The notes under the pieces: generated by a model
Database searches by the model: none
The model's input: the letters and a program-made list of their open reading frames with translations, nothing else
What the model was told of the DNA's origin: nothing
DNA from: Nitrospinaceae bacterium
GTDB taxonomy: Bacteria; Nitrospinota; Nitrospinia; Nitrospinales; VA-1
Length of the DNA stretch: 14,514 bases
Reading direction: 5' to 3'
Assembly: GCA_029261675.1 (NCBI GenBank)
Contig: JAJDBA010000020.1
Span: 1-14,514, forward strand
In this document: piece after piece, positions 1 through 7,300 of the stretch
How positions within the stretch are numbered: position 1 is the stretch's first letter
Layout: every line of letters starts with the position of its first letter
Translations under genes and position numbers: made by a program

Positions 1-807
1 ATCGGGCGGTTGCACGCCGAAGCCGAGAAAGCTCAGGCTGGACTCGGTGAGAATGGCAGATGCCACGCCGATGGTCGCCGAGACCAATACCGGAGCCATG
101 GCGTTTGGGAGCATGTGAACAAAAATAATTCGCCATTCGGGGATCGCCTGGCTCTTAGCCGCCGCTACATAGTCCAACTCCCGCAACGAGAGAAATTCGG
201 CGCGCACAAAACGCGCGGTTCCCATCCAGCTTGTCAGGCCGATGATGACCATGATGGTATAAATGCTGGGTGGTAAAAGCGCCACAGCGGCTAAAATCAG
301 GAAGAACGTGGGGAAGCTGAGCATCATATCGACAAACTCCATGATGAGAGTGTCGACCGTAATGAAGCCAAGCTTGACGCGACCATAATACCCCGCCAGG
401 CCGCCAAAAAATACGCCGACTGTAATCGAAATGCCGACAGCCACAAATCCGATGGTCAGCGATACAGAAGTTCCTTCCAGCATGCGGGCAAACACATCGC
501 GGCCCAGTTCATCGGTTCCCAATAGATAAACGTCGAAAGCCGGGGCATCTGCCTTTGGCGTGATTTCGCTGGTGAAAGGCGTGAACGGCGGCAGAAACTT
601 CTCCGAGAGCCGCACCACTTTGGGGTCGAACACCACAATATAATGGGTCAATACTTTTCCAAGAATCGCAAAAACCAGCAACACCGCCAGGAAAATGAAA
701 CTCAAATGCGCCATGCGGTTGCGTTTGAAAATTTTCCAATTTTCCTGGAAGAGCCCCATCTGCGGGGGCATGAAATCGGGTTCTATGATTTGGGCTTGCT
801 GATTCAT
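1..807 (-). CDS. OppC/DppC-type ABC transporter permease (3' end beyond window)
   Basis: Inner-membrane permease subunit of a dipeptide/oligopeptide-type ABC importer. The reverse strand reads openly for 269 codons from ATG at 807 to the window edge, so the last part of the C-terminus is missing. After a cytoplasmic N-terminus there is a membrane segment at about residues 33-52. The family landmark LGTDELGRDVFARML is at 96-110, followed by several hydrophobic segments. The EAA loop that contacts the ATPase is at about 211-234 (DYVAAAKSQ...HMLPN). The glycine usually conserved in the EAA loop reads as Ala221, a mild deviation. The gene starts 7 bases after the stop of the oppB-like gene, so the two are almost certainly one transcript. 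No strong Shine-Dalgarno is visible, which suggests translational coupling. The substrate cannot be told from sequence; peptides, nickel and microcin-like cargo all occur in this family. Confidence 0.93.
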   Translation of the reverse strand, partial: MNQQAQIIEPDFMPPQMGLFQENWKIFKRNRMAHLSFIFLAVLLVFAILGKVLTHYIVVFDPKVVRLSEKFLPPFTPFTSEITPKADAPAFDVYLLGTDELGRDVFARMLEGTSVSLTIGFVAVGISITVGVFFGGLAGYYGRVKLGFITVDTLIMEFVDMMLSFPTFFLILAAVALLPPSIYTIMVIIGLTSWMGTARFVRAEFLSLRELDYVAAAKSQAIPEWRIIFVHMLPNAMAPVLVSATIGVASAILTESSLSFLGFGVQPPD

Positions 808-814
808 AAAGGAC

Positions 815-1777
815 TCATCTTAATTTTATGCGGGGATCGACCACCGCATATAAAATGTCCGCAACAAAGTTTCCTACTTGCACGAGGATGGCGGATATAA
901 AAGTTAAGGTCAAAATCACCGGGAAATCGCGGGACAAAATCGCCTCATAGCCCAACCGCCCCATTCCCGGCCAGGCAAAAATGGTTTCAAAGATGACCGA
1001 CCCGCCGATCAAACCGGGAATCGTCAAACCAAATAGAGTGATAAACGGCAACAAGGCGTTTCGGAGGCCATGACGGTAAATGACGACATCGTTGGACCAG
1101 CCCACCGCCCGCGCGGTGCGGATGTAGTCCTGATTGATGACTTCCAGCATTTGCGAACGGGCATAGCGGGAAAGAACGGCGATCCCGCCAACGGCGGACA
1201 TCAAAGCGGGAATGGTCAGGTGCCAGATCCGGTCCATCGACTGGAGCCACAACGAAGAATTCTCCAGGCCAAAAGTGCGCATGCCGATCACCGGCACGTC
1301 AATAGTTTTGACCATGAATATGATGACCATATAAGAAAGAAAAAATCCGGGGATGGAAATCATCGCGTAAGATAAAAAAGTGCCTGTTTTGTCGAATACA
1401 GAGCCGCGCCGGACGGCGGCCTGGATGCCGACGGGAAAAGCCAGTAACCAGGTGATCAGAGTTGCCAGGATAAACAGCGGCAGGGAATTGAGGAACCGAT
1501 CCCATATTTTTCCAAGCACGGGTTGGTTGTCTTTAAACGATTTGAGTTCGCCGGTAAAAAGATCTTTCATCCAATACACGTACTGGATGTGCAAAGGCTC
1601 GTCCAGGTGAAACGCCGCCCGGATGCGCTGGATGTCTTCCGCCTTCATGCGCGGATTGGAGGGATCGACCAGACTGGGCTCGCCCGGCGCCAGGTGGACC
1701 ATAGCGTGGGATATGATCGAAATAAGGATCAACGAGATGAATTTTTTGAACGTGTTTCTTAAGATAAAGTTGGTCAT
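815..1777 (-). CDS. OppB/DppB-type ABC transporter permease
   Basis: First permease of the Opp/Dpp-type importer, partner of the adjacent oppC-like gene. From the ATG at 1777 the protein is 320 aa, normal for the family. It has an N-terminal membrane segment, a periplasmic loop (APGEPSLVDPSNPR), then five further hydrophobic segments. The EAA motif DYIRTARAVGWS...LRNALLP is intact, and the C-terminus is the family-typical VVDPRIKLR. A GTG at 1792 is in frame but lies inside a palindromic repeat, so the ATG at 1777 is the better start. The palindrome ends only 11 bases upstream of this ATG and would put a hairpin in the mRNA leader. Upstream on the same strand lies the GIY-YIG gene rather than a solute-binding protein, so the usual operon head is absent or displaced. 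Confidence 0.93.
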   Translation of the reverse strand: MTNFILRNTFKKFISLILISIISHAMVHLAPGEPSLVDPSNPRMKAEDIQRIRAAFHLDEPLHIQYVYWMKDLFTGELKSFKDNQPVLGKIWDRFLNSLPLFILATLITWLLAFPVGIQAAVRRGSVFDKTGTFLSYAMISIPGFFLSYMVIIFMVKTIDVPVIGMRTFGLENSSLWLQSMDRIWHLTIPALMSAVGGIAVLSRYARSQMLEVINQDYIRTARAVGWSNDVVIYRHGLRNALLPFITLFGLTIPGLIGGSVIFETIFAWPGMGRLGYEAILSRDFPVILTLTFISAILVQVGNFVADILYAVVDPRIKLR

Positions 1778-1788
1778 TTTCGTTATTG

Positions 1789-1813
1789 TCACCCTGAGCT
1801 TGTCGAAGGGTGA
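1789..1813 (+). repeat. palindromic repeat copy 1
   Basis: Seven-base arms TCACCCT and AGGGTGA are perfectly complementary around the 11-base centre GAGCTTGTCGA. The copy overlaps the 3' end of the GIY-YIG gene, encoding its last eight codons and stop on the minus strand, and lies just upstream of the oppB-like start. It is one of four related copies within 551 bases; the others are at 2185, 2231 and 2315. Confidence 0.9.
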
Positions 1814-2109
1814 TCTAAACTATCAGTTTTATTTTTCGATAATTTTGATAGCAAATCAAAATTTCCCTCTATCAGGGCTTCCTTTTTCTTTCGTGACCAT
1901 CCTTTAATTTGTTTCTCTCTTTCGATAGCATTTATAATTTTATTAAAAGCATCGCTAAAAACAAGGTTGACGGGTCTTCTACTATGCGTATAGCAACCCT
2001 TTATCAAACCCTGTTCATGTTCATGCAATCTCTTTTCAAGATTATTAGTTACGCCTGTGTAATAGCTCCCATCTTTACATTGAAGGATGTAGACAAAGTA
2101 TTTTTTCAC
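1789..2109 (-). CDS. GIY-YIG nuclease domain protein (UPF0213/YhbQ-like)
   Basis: Small single-domain GIY-YIG endonuclease-like protein of 106 aa, starting at a GTG. The first motif is VYIL (6-9), the second is YYTGV (16-20). Arg27 (LEKRL) and Glu65 (REKQIKGWSRKKKEALI) fit the catalytic arginine and glutamate of the family. In other GIY-YIG enzymes these residues carry out metal-dependent DNA strand cleavage; activity for this stand-alone group is poorly defined. Residues 99-106 (DHPSTSSG) and the stop are translated from palindromic repeat copy 1, beyond the conserved domain. No Shine-Dalgarno is seen before the GTG. The gene is bracketed by four palindromes and a MITE-like element, and reads toward oppB with only 11 bases between its stop and the oppB ATG. 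It may be mobile or tied to the repeats (inference). Confidence 0.88.
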   Translation of the reverse strand: MKKYFVYILQCKDGSYYTGVTNNLEKRLHEHEQGLIKGCYTHSRRPVNLVFSDAFNKIINAIEREKQIKGWSRKKKEALIEGNFDLLSKLSKNKTDSLDHPSTSSG

Positions 2110-2184
2110 AATATTAATATTTGGAAAAAAGAAATGCTAAAACCTAGCAGGTTGCTGAAAAACTATTTTTGCTACCCGCACCTG

Positions 2185-2209
2185 TCACACTGAGCTTGTC
2201 GAAGTGTGA
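2185..2209 (+). repeat. palindromic repeat copy 2
   Basis: Arms TCACACT and AGTGTGA pair perfectly around the same centre as copy 1 (GAGCTTGTCGA). Relative to copy 1 the fifth arm position changed from C to A, and its partner changed from G to T, so pairing is kept. It lies inside the 164-bp MITE-like element. Confidence 0.88.
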
Positions 2210-2230
2210 AAACAGCCCTTATTATGAAGG

Positions 2231-2255
2231 TCATACTTCGACAAGCTTAGCATGA
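2231..2255 (-). repeat. palindromic repeat copy 3 (inverted)
   Basis: Read on the minus strand, arms TCATGCT and AGTATGA flank AAGCTTGTCGA. Two arm positions differ from copy 1: one is a compensated T-A pair, the other a G-T wobble that is acceptable in single-stranded nucleic acid. It faces copy 2 across 21 bases, the arrangement of a REPIN-type doublet. Confidence 0.85.
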
Positions 2256-2314
2256 CACAGTGGAAACCCTCGTGGTTGTGACTTTTTCAGCAACCTGCTA
2301 GGTTACGACTATTA

Positions 2315-2339
2315 CCATCCTTCGACAGGCTCAGGGTGA
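2315..2339 (-). repeat. palindromic repeat copy 4 (inverted)
   Basis: On the minus strand the arms are TCACCCT and AGGATGG around GAGCCTGTCGA. Pairing is weaker than in the other copies (one mismatch, one wobble). It is opposite in orientation to copy 1, so copies 1 and 4 bound the whole GIY-YIG plus MITE patch as an inverted pair. Confidence 0.82.
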
Positions 2340-2407
2340 CAGTTTTTAAACTCTTTATGAAAAATTTTAGAGTTCCCTCTTAGAGTTTCTTCGTTATACT
2401 CACGGCT

Positions 2408-3157
2408 ATGGATATTCTACAACTCAGCCATTATCTCGATGATTTACTGGATATCAAGTCCATCAAGGATTCACCCAACGCCGTCAACGGGCTTCAGGTA
2501 CAAAACACCGGCGAGATTCAAAAAATCGGCCTTGCCGTTGACCTGTGTCAGGCGACCATCGATTTAGCCATCGAGAAAAATTGTAACATGATGTTCGTTC
2601 ATCATGGGATGTTTTGGGCCGGTGTACAGCCCATTCGCGGCAGTTATTACGACAAACTGGCGGCCATGTTCCGCGCCAATCTGGGGTTGTATTCGGCACA
2701 CATTCCGTTGGACATGCACCCGGTGCTCGGTAATAACCGAGCCCTTGCGGACCTCATCGGCCTCACGCAGCTGGAACCCTTTGGCGAATATGGTGGGGAA
2801 AAAATTGGCTTGAAGGGCCGCATTGTCCCACAATCCGCTGAAGTGTTGGGGCAACTGCTGGAAACCCAATTAGATGCTGAAGTCAAAGTCATCGGCGAGG
2901 GAGAAGTGCAAACGGTCGGGTTGGTGACAGGCGGTGCGGCGGATATTTTACGTCAGGCTAAAGGGGAAAATCTGGACTGTTACATAACAGGGGAAGGCGC
3001 GAATCACCATTTCCACGAAGCCATAGAGGGCGATTGCGTTCTCATGCTGGCGGGCCATTACGCGACAGAAACCGGCGGTGTGAAGGCGGTGGGCCGTCAT
3101 CTTGAAGAGAAATTCAACCTGCAAACGGAATTTCTCGATTACCCTACGGGGATGTAA
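2408..3157 (+). CDS. Nif3-like / DUF34 dinuclear metal-binding protein
   Basis: Protein of the Nif3/YbgI/DUF34 family, 249 aa, a usual bacterial length. Members form oligomeric rings with a dimetal site; they are often labelled GTP cyclohydrolase 1 type 2 homolog, and their true role is not settled. Visible metal-ligand motifs are HHG (65-67) after MMFV, His98 and Asp102 in AHIPLDMH, and the C-terminal GHYATETGG (His217, Glu221). The motif VNGLQV near residue 27 is also typical. The ATG start gives the normal N-terminus. No Shine-Dalgarno is evident, and a TATACT hexamer sits only 7 bases before the ATG, so a leaderless transcript is conceivable but has no good -35. The gene diverges from the repeat patch on its left and converges with the microprotein gene on its right. 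Confidence 0.92.
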   Translation: MDILQLSHYLDDLLDIKSIKDSPNAVNGLQVQNTGEIQKIGLAVDLCQATIDLAIEKNCNMMFVHHGMFWAGVQPIRGSYYDKLAAMFRANLGLYSAHIPLDMHPVLGNNRALADLIGLTQLEPFGEYGGEKIGLKGRIVPQSAEVLGQLLETQLDAEVKVIGEGEVQTVGLVTGGAADILRQAKGENLDCYITGEGANHHFHEAIEGDCVLMLAGHYATETGGVKAVGRHLEEKFNLQTEFLDYPTGM

Positions 3158-3191
3158 CGCACGCCTGCCAAGCGAATGCCAGTAGCGTTAC
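3154..3191. terminator. candidate bidirectional hairpin between convergent genes
   Basis: GTAACGC (3154-3160) and GCGTTAC (3185-3191) are perfect inverted arms around a 24-base loop. The stop codons of both converging genes lie inside the arms (TAA at 3155-3157 forward, TAA at 3190-3188 reverse). There is no T-tract on either side, so termination by this hairpin is only possible, not clear. Confidence 0.35.
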
Positions 3192-3313
3192 CGGCGTCTG
3201 CGGTTAGACTTGATACGAATGGGAGCTGGTTTGGGGTTTTTCGTCGACAACATGATAATACTTGCTAAAATTCCAAGACCGATGGGAACGATCCAATCTG
3301 CAGTGAGTGTCAT
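3188..3313 (-). CDS. 41-aa membrane microprotein
   Basis: Small open frame starting at ATG 3313, 13 bases after the stop of the PCP_red gene and on the same strand. AGGA lies about 5 bases before the ATG, a good ribosome binding site. The product has one hydrophobic segment (residues 7-23, WIVPIGLGILASIIMLS) followed by a strongly basic tail ending in NRRRR. That is the form of a single-pass inner-membrane protein with a cytoplasmic positive C-terminus. Gene spacing suggests co-transcription with the triple PCP_red gene. No family was recognised and function is unknown. A longer in-frame reading upstream overlaps the PCP_red gene and is not needed. Confidence 0.6.
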   Translation of the reverse strand: MTLTADWIVPIGLGILASIIMLSTKNPKPAPIRIKSNRRRR

Positions 3314-3326
3314 GAGAATCCTGGAG

Positions 3327-4157
3327 TTAAAAGGTGAATCGGTATTTTTGAAATAACTCTTCTGTGACGACTTCTTTTCCTTCTTTGGCAACTTCCTGCT
3401 CGATGCGTTTGATCGCCATATTGCGGATGAAAGCAATGGGGATGCGTTTTACTTTATCAAGCGCGTCGTCTTCCCAGTGGAGCTTAAGTTCCGGCGCCTG
3501 TTCCGGCTCCTTGGATTTTTCTTCATCGCGCTTATAATCTTCTTCCGTCACTTCCATGCCCATGGCTTCTTTCGCGGATGCGGGCATGATATTGGTGAAC
3601 ACTTCTTCGATCATGTCTGGGGTGATCATCTTGTCCCCACGTTCCCTGGCGCGTCCTTCTATAGTTTGCTTGGCCATACCGAGGACAAAAGGAGGCACCT
3701 TTTCCATTTTTTCCTTGGCTTCTTTGCTCCAAGGAATACCTGAAACGGGTGTCACTTCCATATAACTCTTGAATTTTTCTACAATGTCGTCTTTTTTTTC
3801 TGTACGCATCGAGAGAAAATCTTCGATCTCTTCAATCACTTCCACCTTGCGTGGGCTTTCCCGCATTTTTTCTTTGGCCACATCAAAGGCATCCATGGTC
3901 AACTCTTCAAATCCAAAACCTTTTACCCGTTTGGACACCAGCATCATGGACTCGTTTCTGATTTCCGTCAGAAAATCAGAAGTGACAATTTTAAAACCGC
4001 GTTTCATGCAACGTTGCACCATGAGCTTGCGGATTCCGGGACGAACAAATTCCGGCGCATGTTTTACTCGTTCCCAAGCTTCTTCTGCCCAGACCACACC
4101 ATTTTCTTTAGCGTAAGGGTGGTCGGCATCTGTTATCTTTATTTCTTGAGTTCCCAT
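3327..4157 (-). CDS. protein with three PCP_red-type domains
   Basis: Soluble, charged 276-aa protein with no signal peptide. Three copies of a roughly 46-residue module are visible at about 23-68, 142-187 and 227-272. Each has a Trp near its start (W23, W143, W228), an acidic/Ala-rich helix, a P-x-FV- or P-x-AFI-type segment, a basic helix and a closing (I/V)T-S/P/E turn. This matches the PCP_red domain (Pfam PF08369), best known at the C-terminus of the light-independent protochlorophyllide reductase subunit ChlB/BchB. Nothing else here points to chlorophyll synthesis, so a pigment role should not be assumed. The middle (88-130) and 195-225 are charged linkers. GAAGG lies about 8 bases before the ATG. 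The microprotein gene follows at once. Confidence 0.75.
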   Translation of the reverse strand: MGTQEIKITDADHPYAKENGVVWAEEAWERVKHAPEFVRPGIRKLMVQRCMKRGFKIVTSDFLTEIRNESMMLVSKRVKGFGFEELTMDAFDVAKEKMRESPRKVEVIEEIEDFLSMRTEKKDDIVEKFKSYMEVTPVSGIPWSKEAKEKMEKVPPFVLGMAKQTIEGRARERGDKMITPDMIEEVFTNIMPASAKEAMGMEVTEEDYKRDEEKSKEPEQAPELKLHWEDDALDKVKRIPIAFIRNMAIKRIEQEVAKEGKEVVTEELFQKYRFTF

Positions 4158-4177
4158 TTAAAGAACCTTCATTTATT

Positions 4178-4183
4178 ATTATA
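4178..4183 (-). promoter_or_regulatory. candidate -10 box for the PCP_red gene
   Basis: Reverse strand shows a perfect TATAAT 21 bases before the ATG, upstream of the GAAGG ribosome binding site. The matching -35 region is poor (T-rich); a perfect TTGACA at 4230-4225 is too far away to pair with it. The 197-base gap to the divergent 4355 gene holds no gene. Confidence 0.35.
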
Positions 4184-4354
4184 AAACCACGGTATTTATA
4201 AAAATTACTTGAAGCCTGAGCCAATGTCAATTATTTTGAGGGTTTGCCGGAGATGTGAGCACAGCAGCGGGGTATTTTTTTTAGATCAGGCTGATATTCG
4301 CTTTTTGCACATAATATCCCCCTCAAGTTTAAACCTGAAAGAATCATATAAAAC

Positions 4355-7300
4355 ATGCAACGTTCGCCTGTAGTTTATTTTTTATTTTTTGTATCGGGTA
4401 TTACGGCCTTGATTTATGAAATCGTATGGACCCGAATGCTCACCCTTGTTTTCGGACACACTGTTTTTTCAGTCTCTGTGGTGCTCGCCGCGTTCATGGC
4501 TGGCTTGGGGTTGGGCAGCTATCTATTTGGTTATGCTGCCGACAGGCTATCCTCTTCGTCCTCGGCACTTAAAGTCTATGGATGGATAGAAGTTTTGATA
4601 TTTGTCAGCGGCGCCCTGCTTTCACTGTTGTTTGCTAATTTTGCAGATGTTTATTCCCTGTTTCACAGTGCTATTCCAGAATCCCCACCGCTGCAAAACC
4701 TATTGAAGGTTCTTTTTTCCTTCACCTTGATGCTAGTACCGACAACATTTATGGGGGCGACTCTTCCTCTTATCAGCAAATATTGCGTTACCGATGACAA
4801 GTGCATAGGAACACAGGTGAGCCTGCTTTATGCGCTCAATACCTTCGGCGCCGCCTGCGGTTGCTTGTTGACAGGTTTCTTTTTGATGGGAACGTTTGGT
4901 GTACTGCAAACCGTATTAACAGCTGCTACCGGCAACCTCTTAATCGGCATTGGTGCGTTGAATATATATAAGGAAAGCGGCGGCTCTTTAAAATTCAATC
5001 TGCCTGAAATTAAATTTCCCAAAATGGACTGGAGTGCAGAACAAAAATTCTGGATGGGAATCAGTTTTGTTTGTGGTTTTACCGCGCTTGCCTATGAGGT
5101 TTTGTGGACGCGGCTATTGGTATTCAGTATTGCCAGTACGGTTTACTCGTTTAGCATGATGCTGGCTGTTTTTTTGCTAGGAATATTCCTTGGAAGCCTT
5201 GTTCTCATTCCCCTACTTCCTAAAATTAAGAATTTGCGTACTGCTCTCATCGCCTTGCAGGGAGGGATCGGAATTTATGTGATTGGTTCTATCTACGGCT
5301 TGGAGTCCATTCTCTCCCCGCCATGGAATGCATACAATCTGGGGAACCCTGCCGCGGCTTTCTGGATATATTTTAAAGATTCAGCGGCTCTCATGCTGGT
5401 TCCTACATTGTTCTTGGGGATGTGTTTTCCGTTGCTCATTCAATTGATATCGAAGAAACACGAAAATGTTGGGCAATCGACCGGACAAGTTTATGCAGCG
5501 AATACAATGGGTGCTATCTTCGGCTCTCTTTTTTCCGGATTTCTTTTCCTGCCCAATTTTGGCAGTCAGACCAGTCTTACCCTTCTCGCAACGATCAATT
5601 TGTTCACCATGATTCTTTTGTTCCGCACCGGAGACTACCTGACACCCGCCATCAGAAAAGGGATGACTGTCGTATTCGCGTCGTTGATTCTTTTTGTCAA
5701 TATGGCTATCCCAAATGACTTATTGAATCCTTTTTTCATGCGCGATAGTGCCGGCAAACGAAACATTAATAAGCTGATGTATTTTGAAGAAGGTTTGTCC
5801 GATACCGTTGCGGTTTTTAAAGAGGAATACGGATTGCTTGATCCATCGGCGAAGCGATTGATCACCAACGGCATATCCATGTCAGCTTCTAATATGACCG
5901 CTACTCGCTACATGAAGCTGCTTGCTCATATCCCCATCCTGCTGGTGGATAAGCCCGATGATATTCTTGTTGTCTGCTTTGGTACCGGTCAAACTACAGG
6001 TGCAGCGGGACTACACCCTCGAGTAAAAACCGTCGACAGTGTGGAGTTATCTTCCAGCGTTATCAACGCAGGAAAAATGTTTGCCGACCAGAACCACAAT
6101 GTTCTAGTAAATCCTAAAGTGAATTTCGTGATTCAGGATGGACGCAACCATTTGTTAACGACTCATAAACTATACGATGTCATCACATCCGAGCCGCCGC
6201 CACCACGCACCGCATTTACCGTTAATCTATACACAAAAGAATATTATGAGTTGCAGAAAAACAAACTGAAACCTGGTGGTATAGCGACGCAGTGGATTCC
6301 TCTACACAGCCAAGGCCCTAAAGAAGTTGCAATGCACTTTAAGACGTTTCAGTCGGTTTTCCCATTTACGATGGGTTGGCTTTCTGTGGCTAATGAAATG
6401 CTTATCATCGGTTCCAATCAACCCATTAAAATTGATTTCAATGAACTGAATGAGCGTTTGCAGGAACCCGAAATCAAAAAAGCGTTAGCGGATATTGAAA
6501 TTCCGAACATCTTTTCCTTCCTGAGCAATATCTGGCTGCTCAACGAGCAAGTGGAAAAATTGGGAGAAGGTTTTCCTCTTATTACAGACAACCATCCGGC
6601 TATCGAGTTTTATCTCGACCTGGGCAAGGTGATCGATATCCCGGGACAAGAAAGGTATGTGTTCAACCGCGCAAGGTTTGACGATGTCGTGAGACAGATT
6701 TCAAACATGCCCGAGTCGGATCGGCAAAAGCTGGAACCTCATTATGCTGCGATGGACTTATATCAGCGCGGAGTTATGTATGGCAATCGCGGCCAGCTTT
6801 TGAAAGCTATGACGCTGGTAGATGATGACGACCTTTTCCGTTACCACTTGCAGGCAGACCGAAAACAAATGCAACGCTTGACTCAGCTCATTGAAGAAGA
6901 ACCGGATAATCTACAGTACCTGCTCAACCTGGCCCACAGTTTTTATCAGATTGGTAATTATGAGCAAAGCATGGAAATCTTACAGTTGGTTCTTGAAAAA
7001 AGTCCGAATCTGAGTTTTGCCAACCTTTATATGGGTTACAACCTGTTGGAAGTGGGGAAAAAAGAAGAAGCCTTAACATTTTTTAAAAAGACCGCCAAAT
7101 ATGATCCCCAACAAATGGGAACGGTTATGCGAGAAATAGGGTTGGTGAGCTTGTTGAAAGAGATTGACAAAAAACCTGAAGATCCTGTGCTTCAACGATC
7201 TCTTGCAGAATATTACAACTTGAAGAAGGAGTACTTGAAATCTCTGGAATATTCACTTCCGTTGCTTCAACAAGATCAGATGAACTTGAAGATTTTGCAG

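Larger units (their letters stand above)
2141..2304. mobile_element. MITE-like / REPIN-like element with 22-bp terminal inverted repeats
   Basis: Positions 2141-2162 and 2283-2304 are perfect 22-base inverted repeats (outer end AACCTAGCAGG, inner end GCTGAAAAA). They bound a 164-bp unit with no gene. Inside, two palindromic repeats lie in opposite orientation, 20 and 25 bases from the inverted ends, so the whole unit is a nested palindrome. The size, the inverted ends and the lack of coding sequence are those of a non-autonomous element. No clear target-site duplication is seen, though the palindromic CTAG within each end could hide one. No transposase is present in the window. Confidence 0.75.

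Noticed and set aside
1909..2193. forward-strand 94-codon open frame across the GIY-YIG gene
   Set aside because: It is antisense to a gene with recognisable GIY-YIG motifs, and its end runs into the MITE-like element.
2395..2400. TATACT just before the nif3-like ATG as a leaderless promoter
   Set aside because: No -35 box at a usable distance; kept only as a remark in the gene entry.
4225..4230. perfect TTGACA on the reverse strand upstream of the PCP_red gene
   Set aside because: At 16-18 bases downstream there is only GTAATT or TAATTT; the good TATAAT is too far away.
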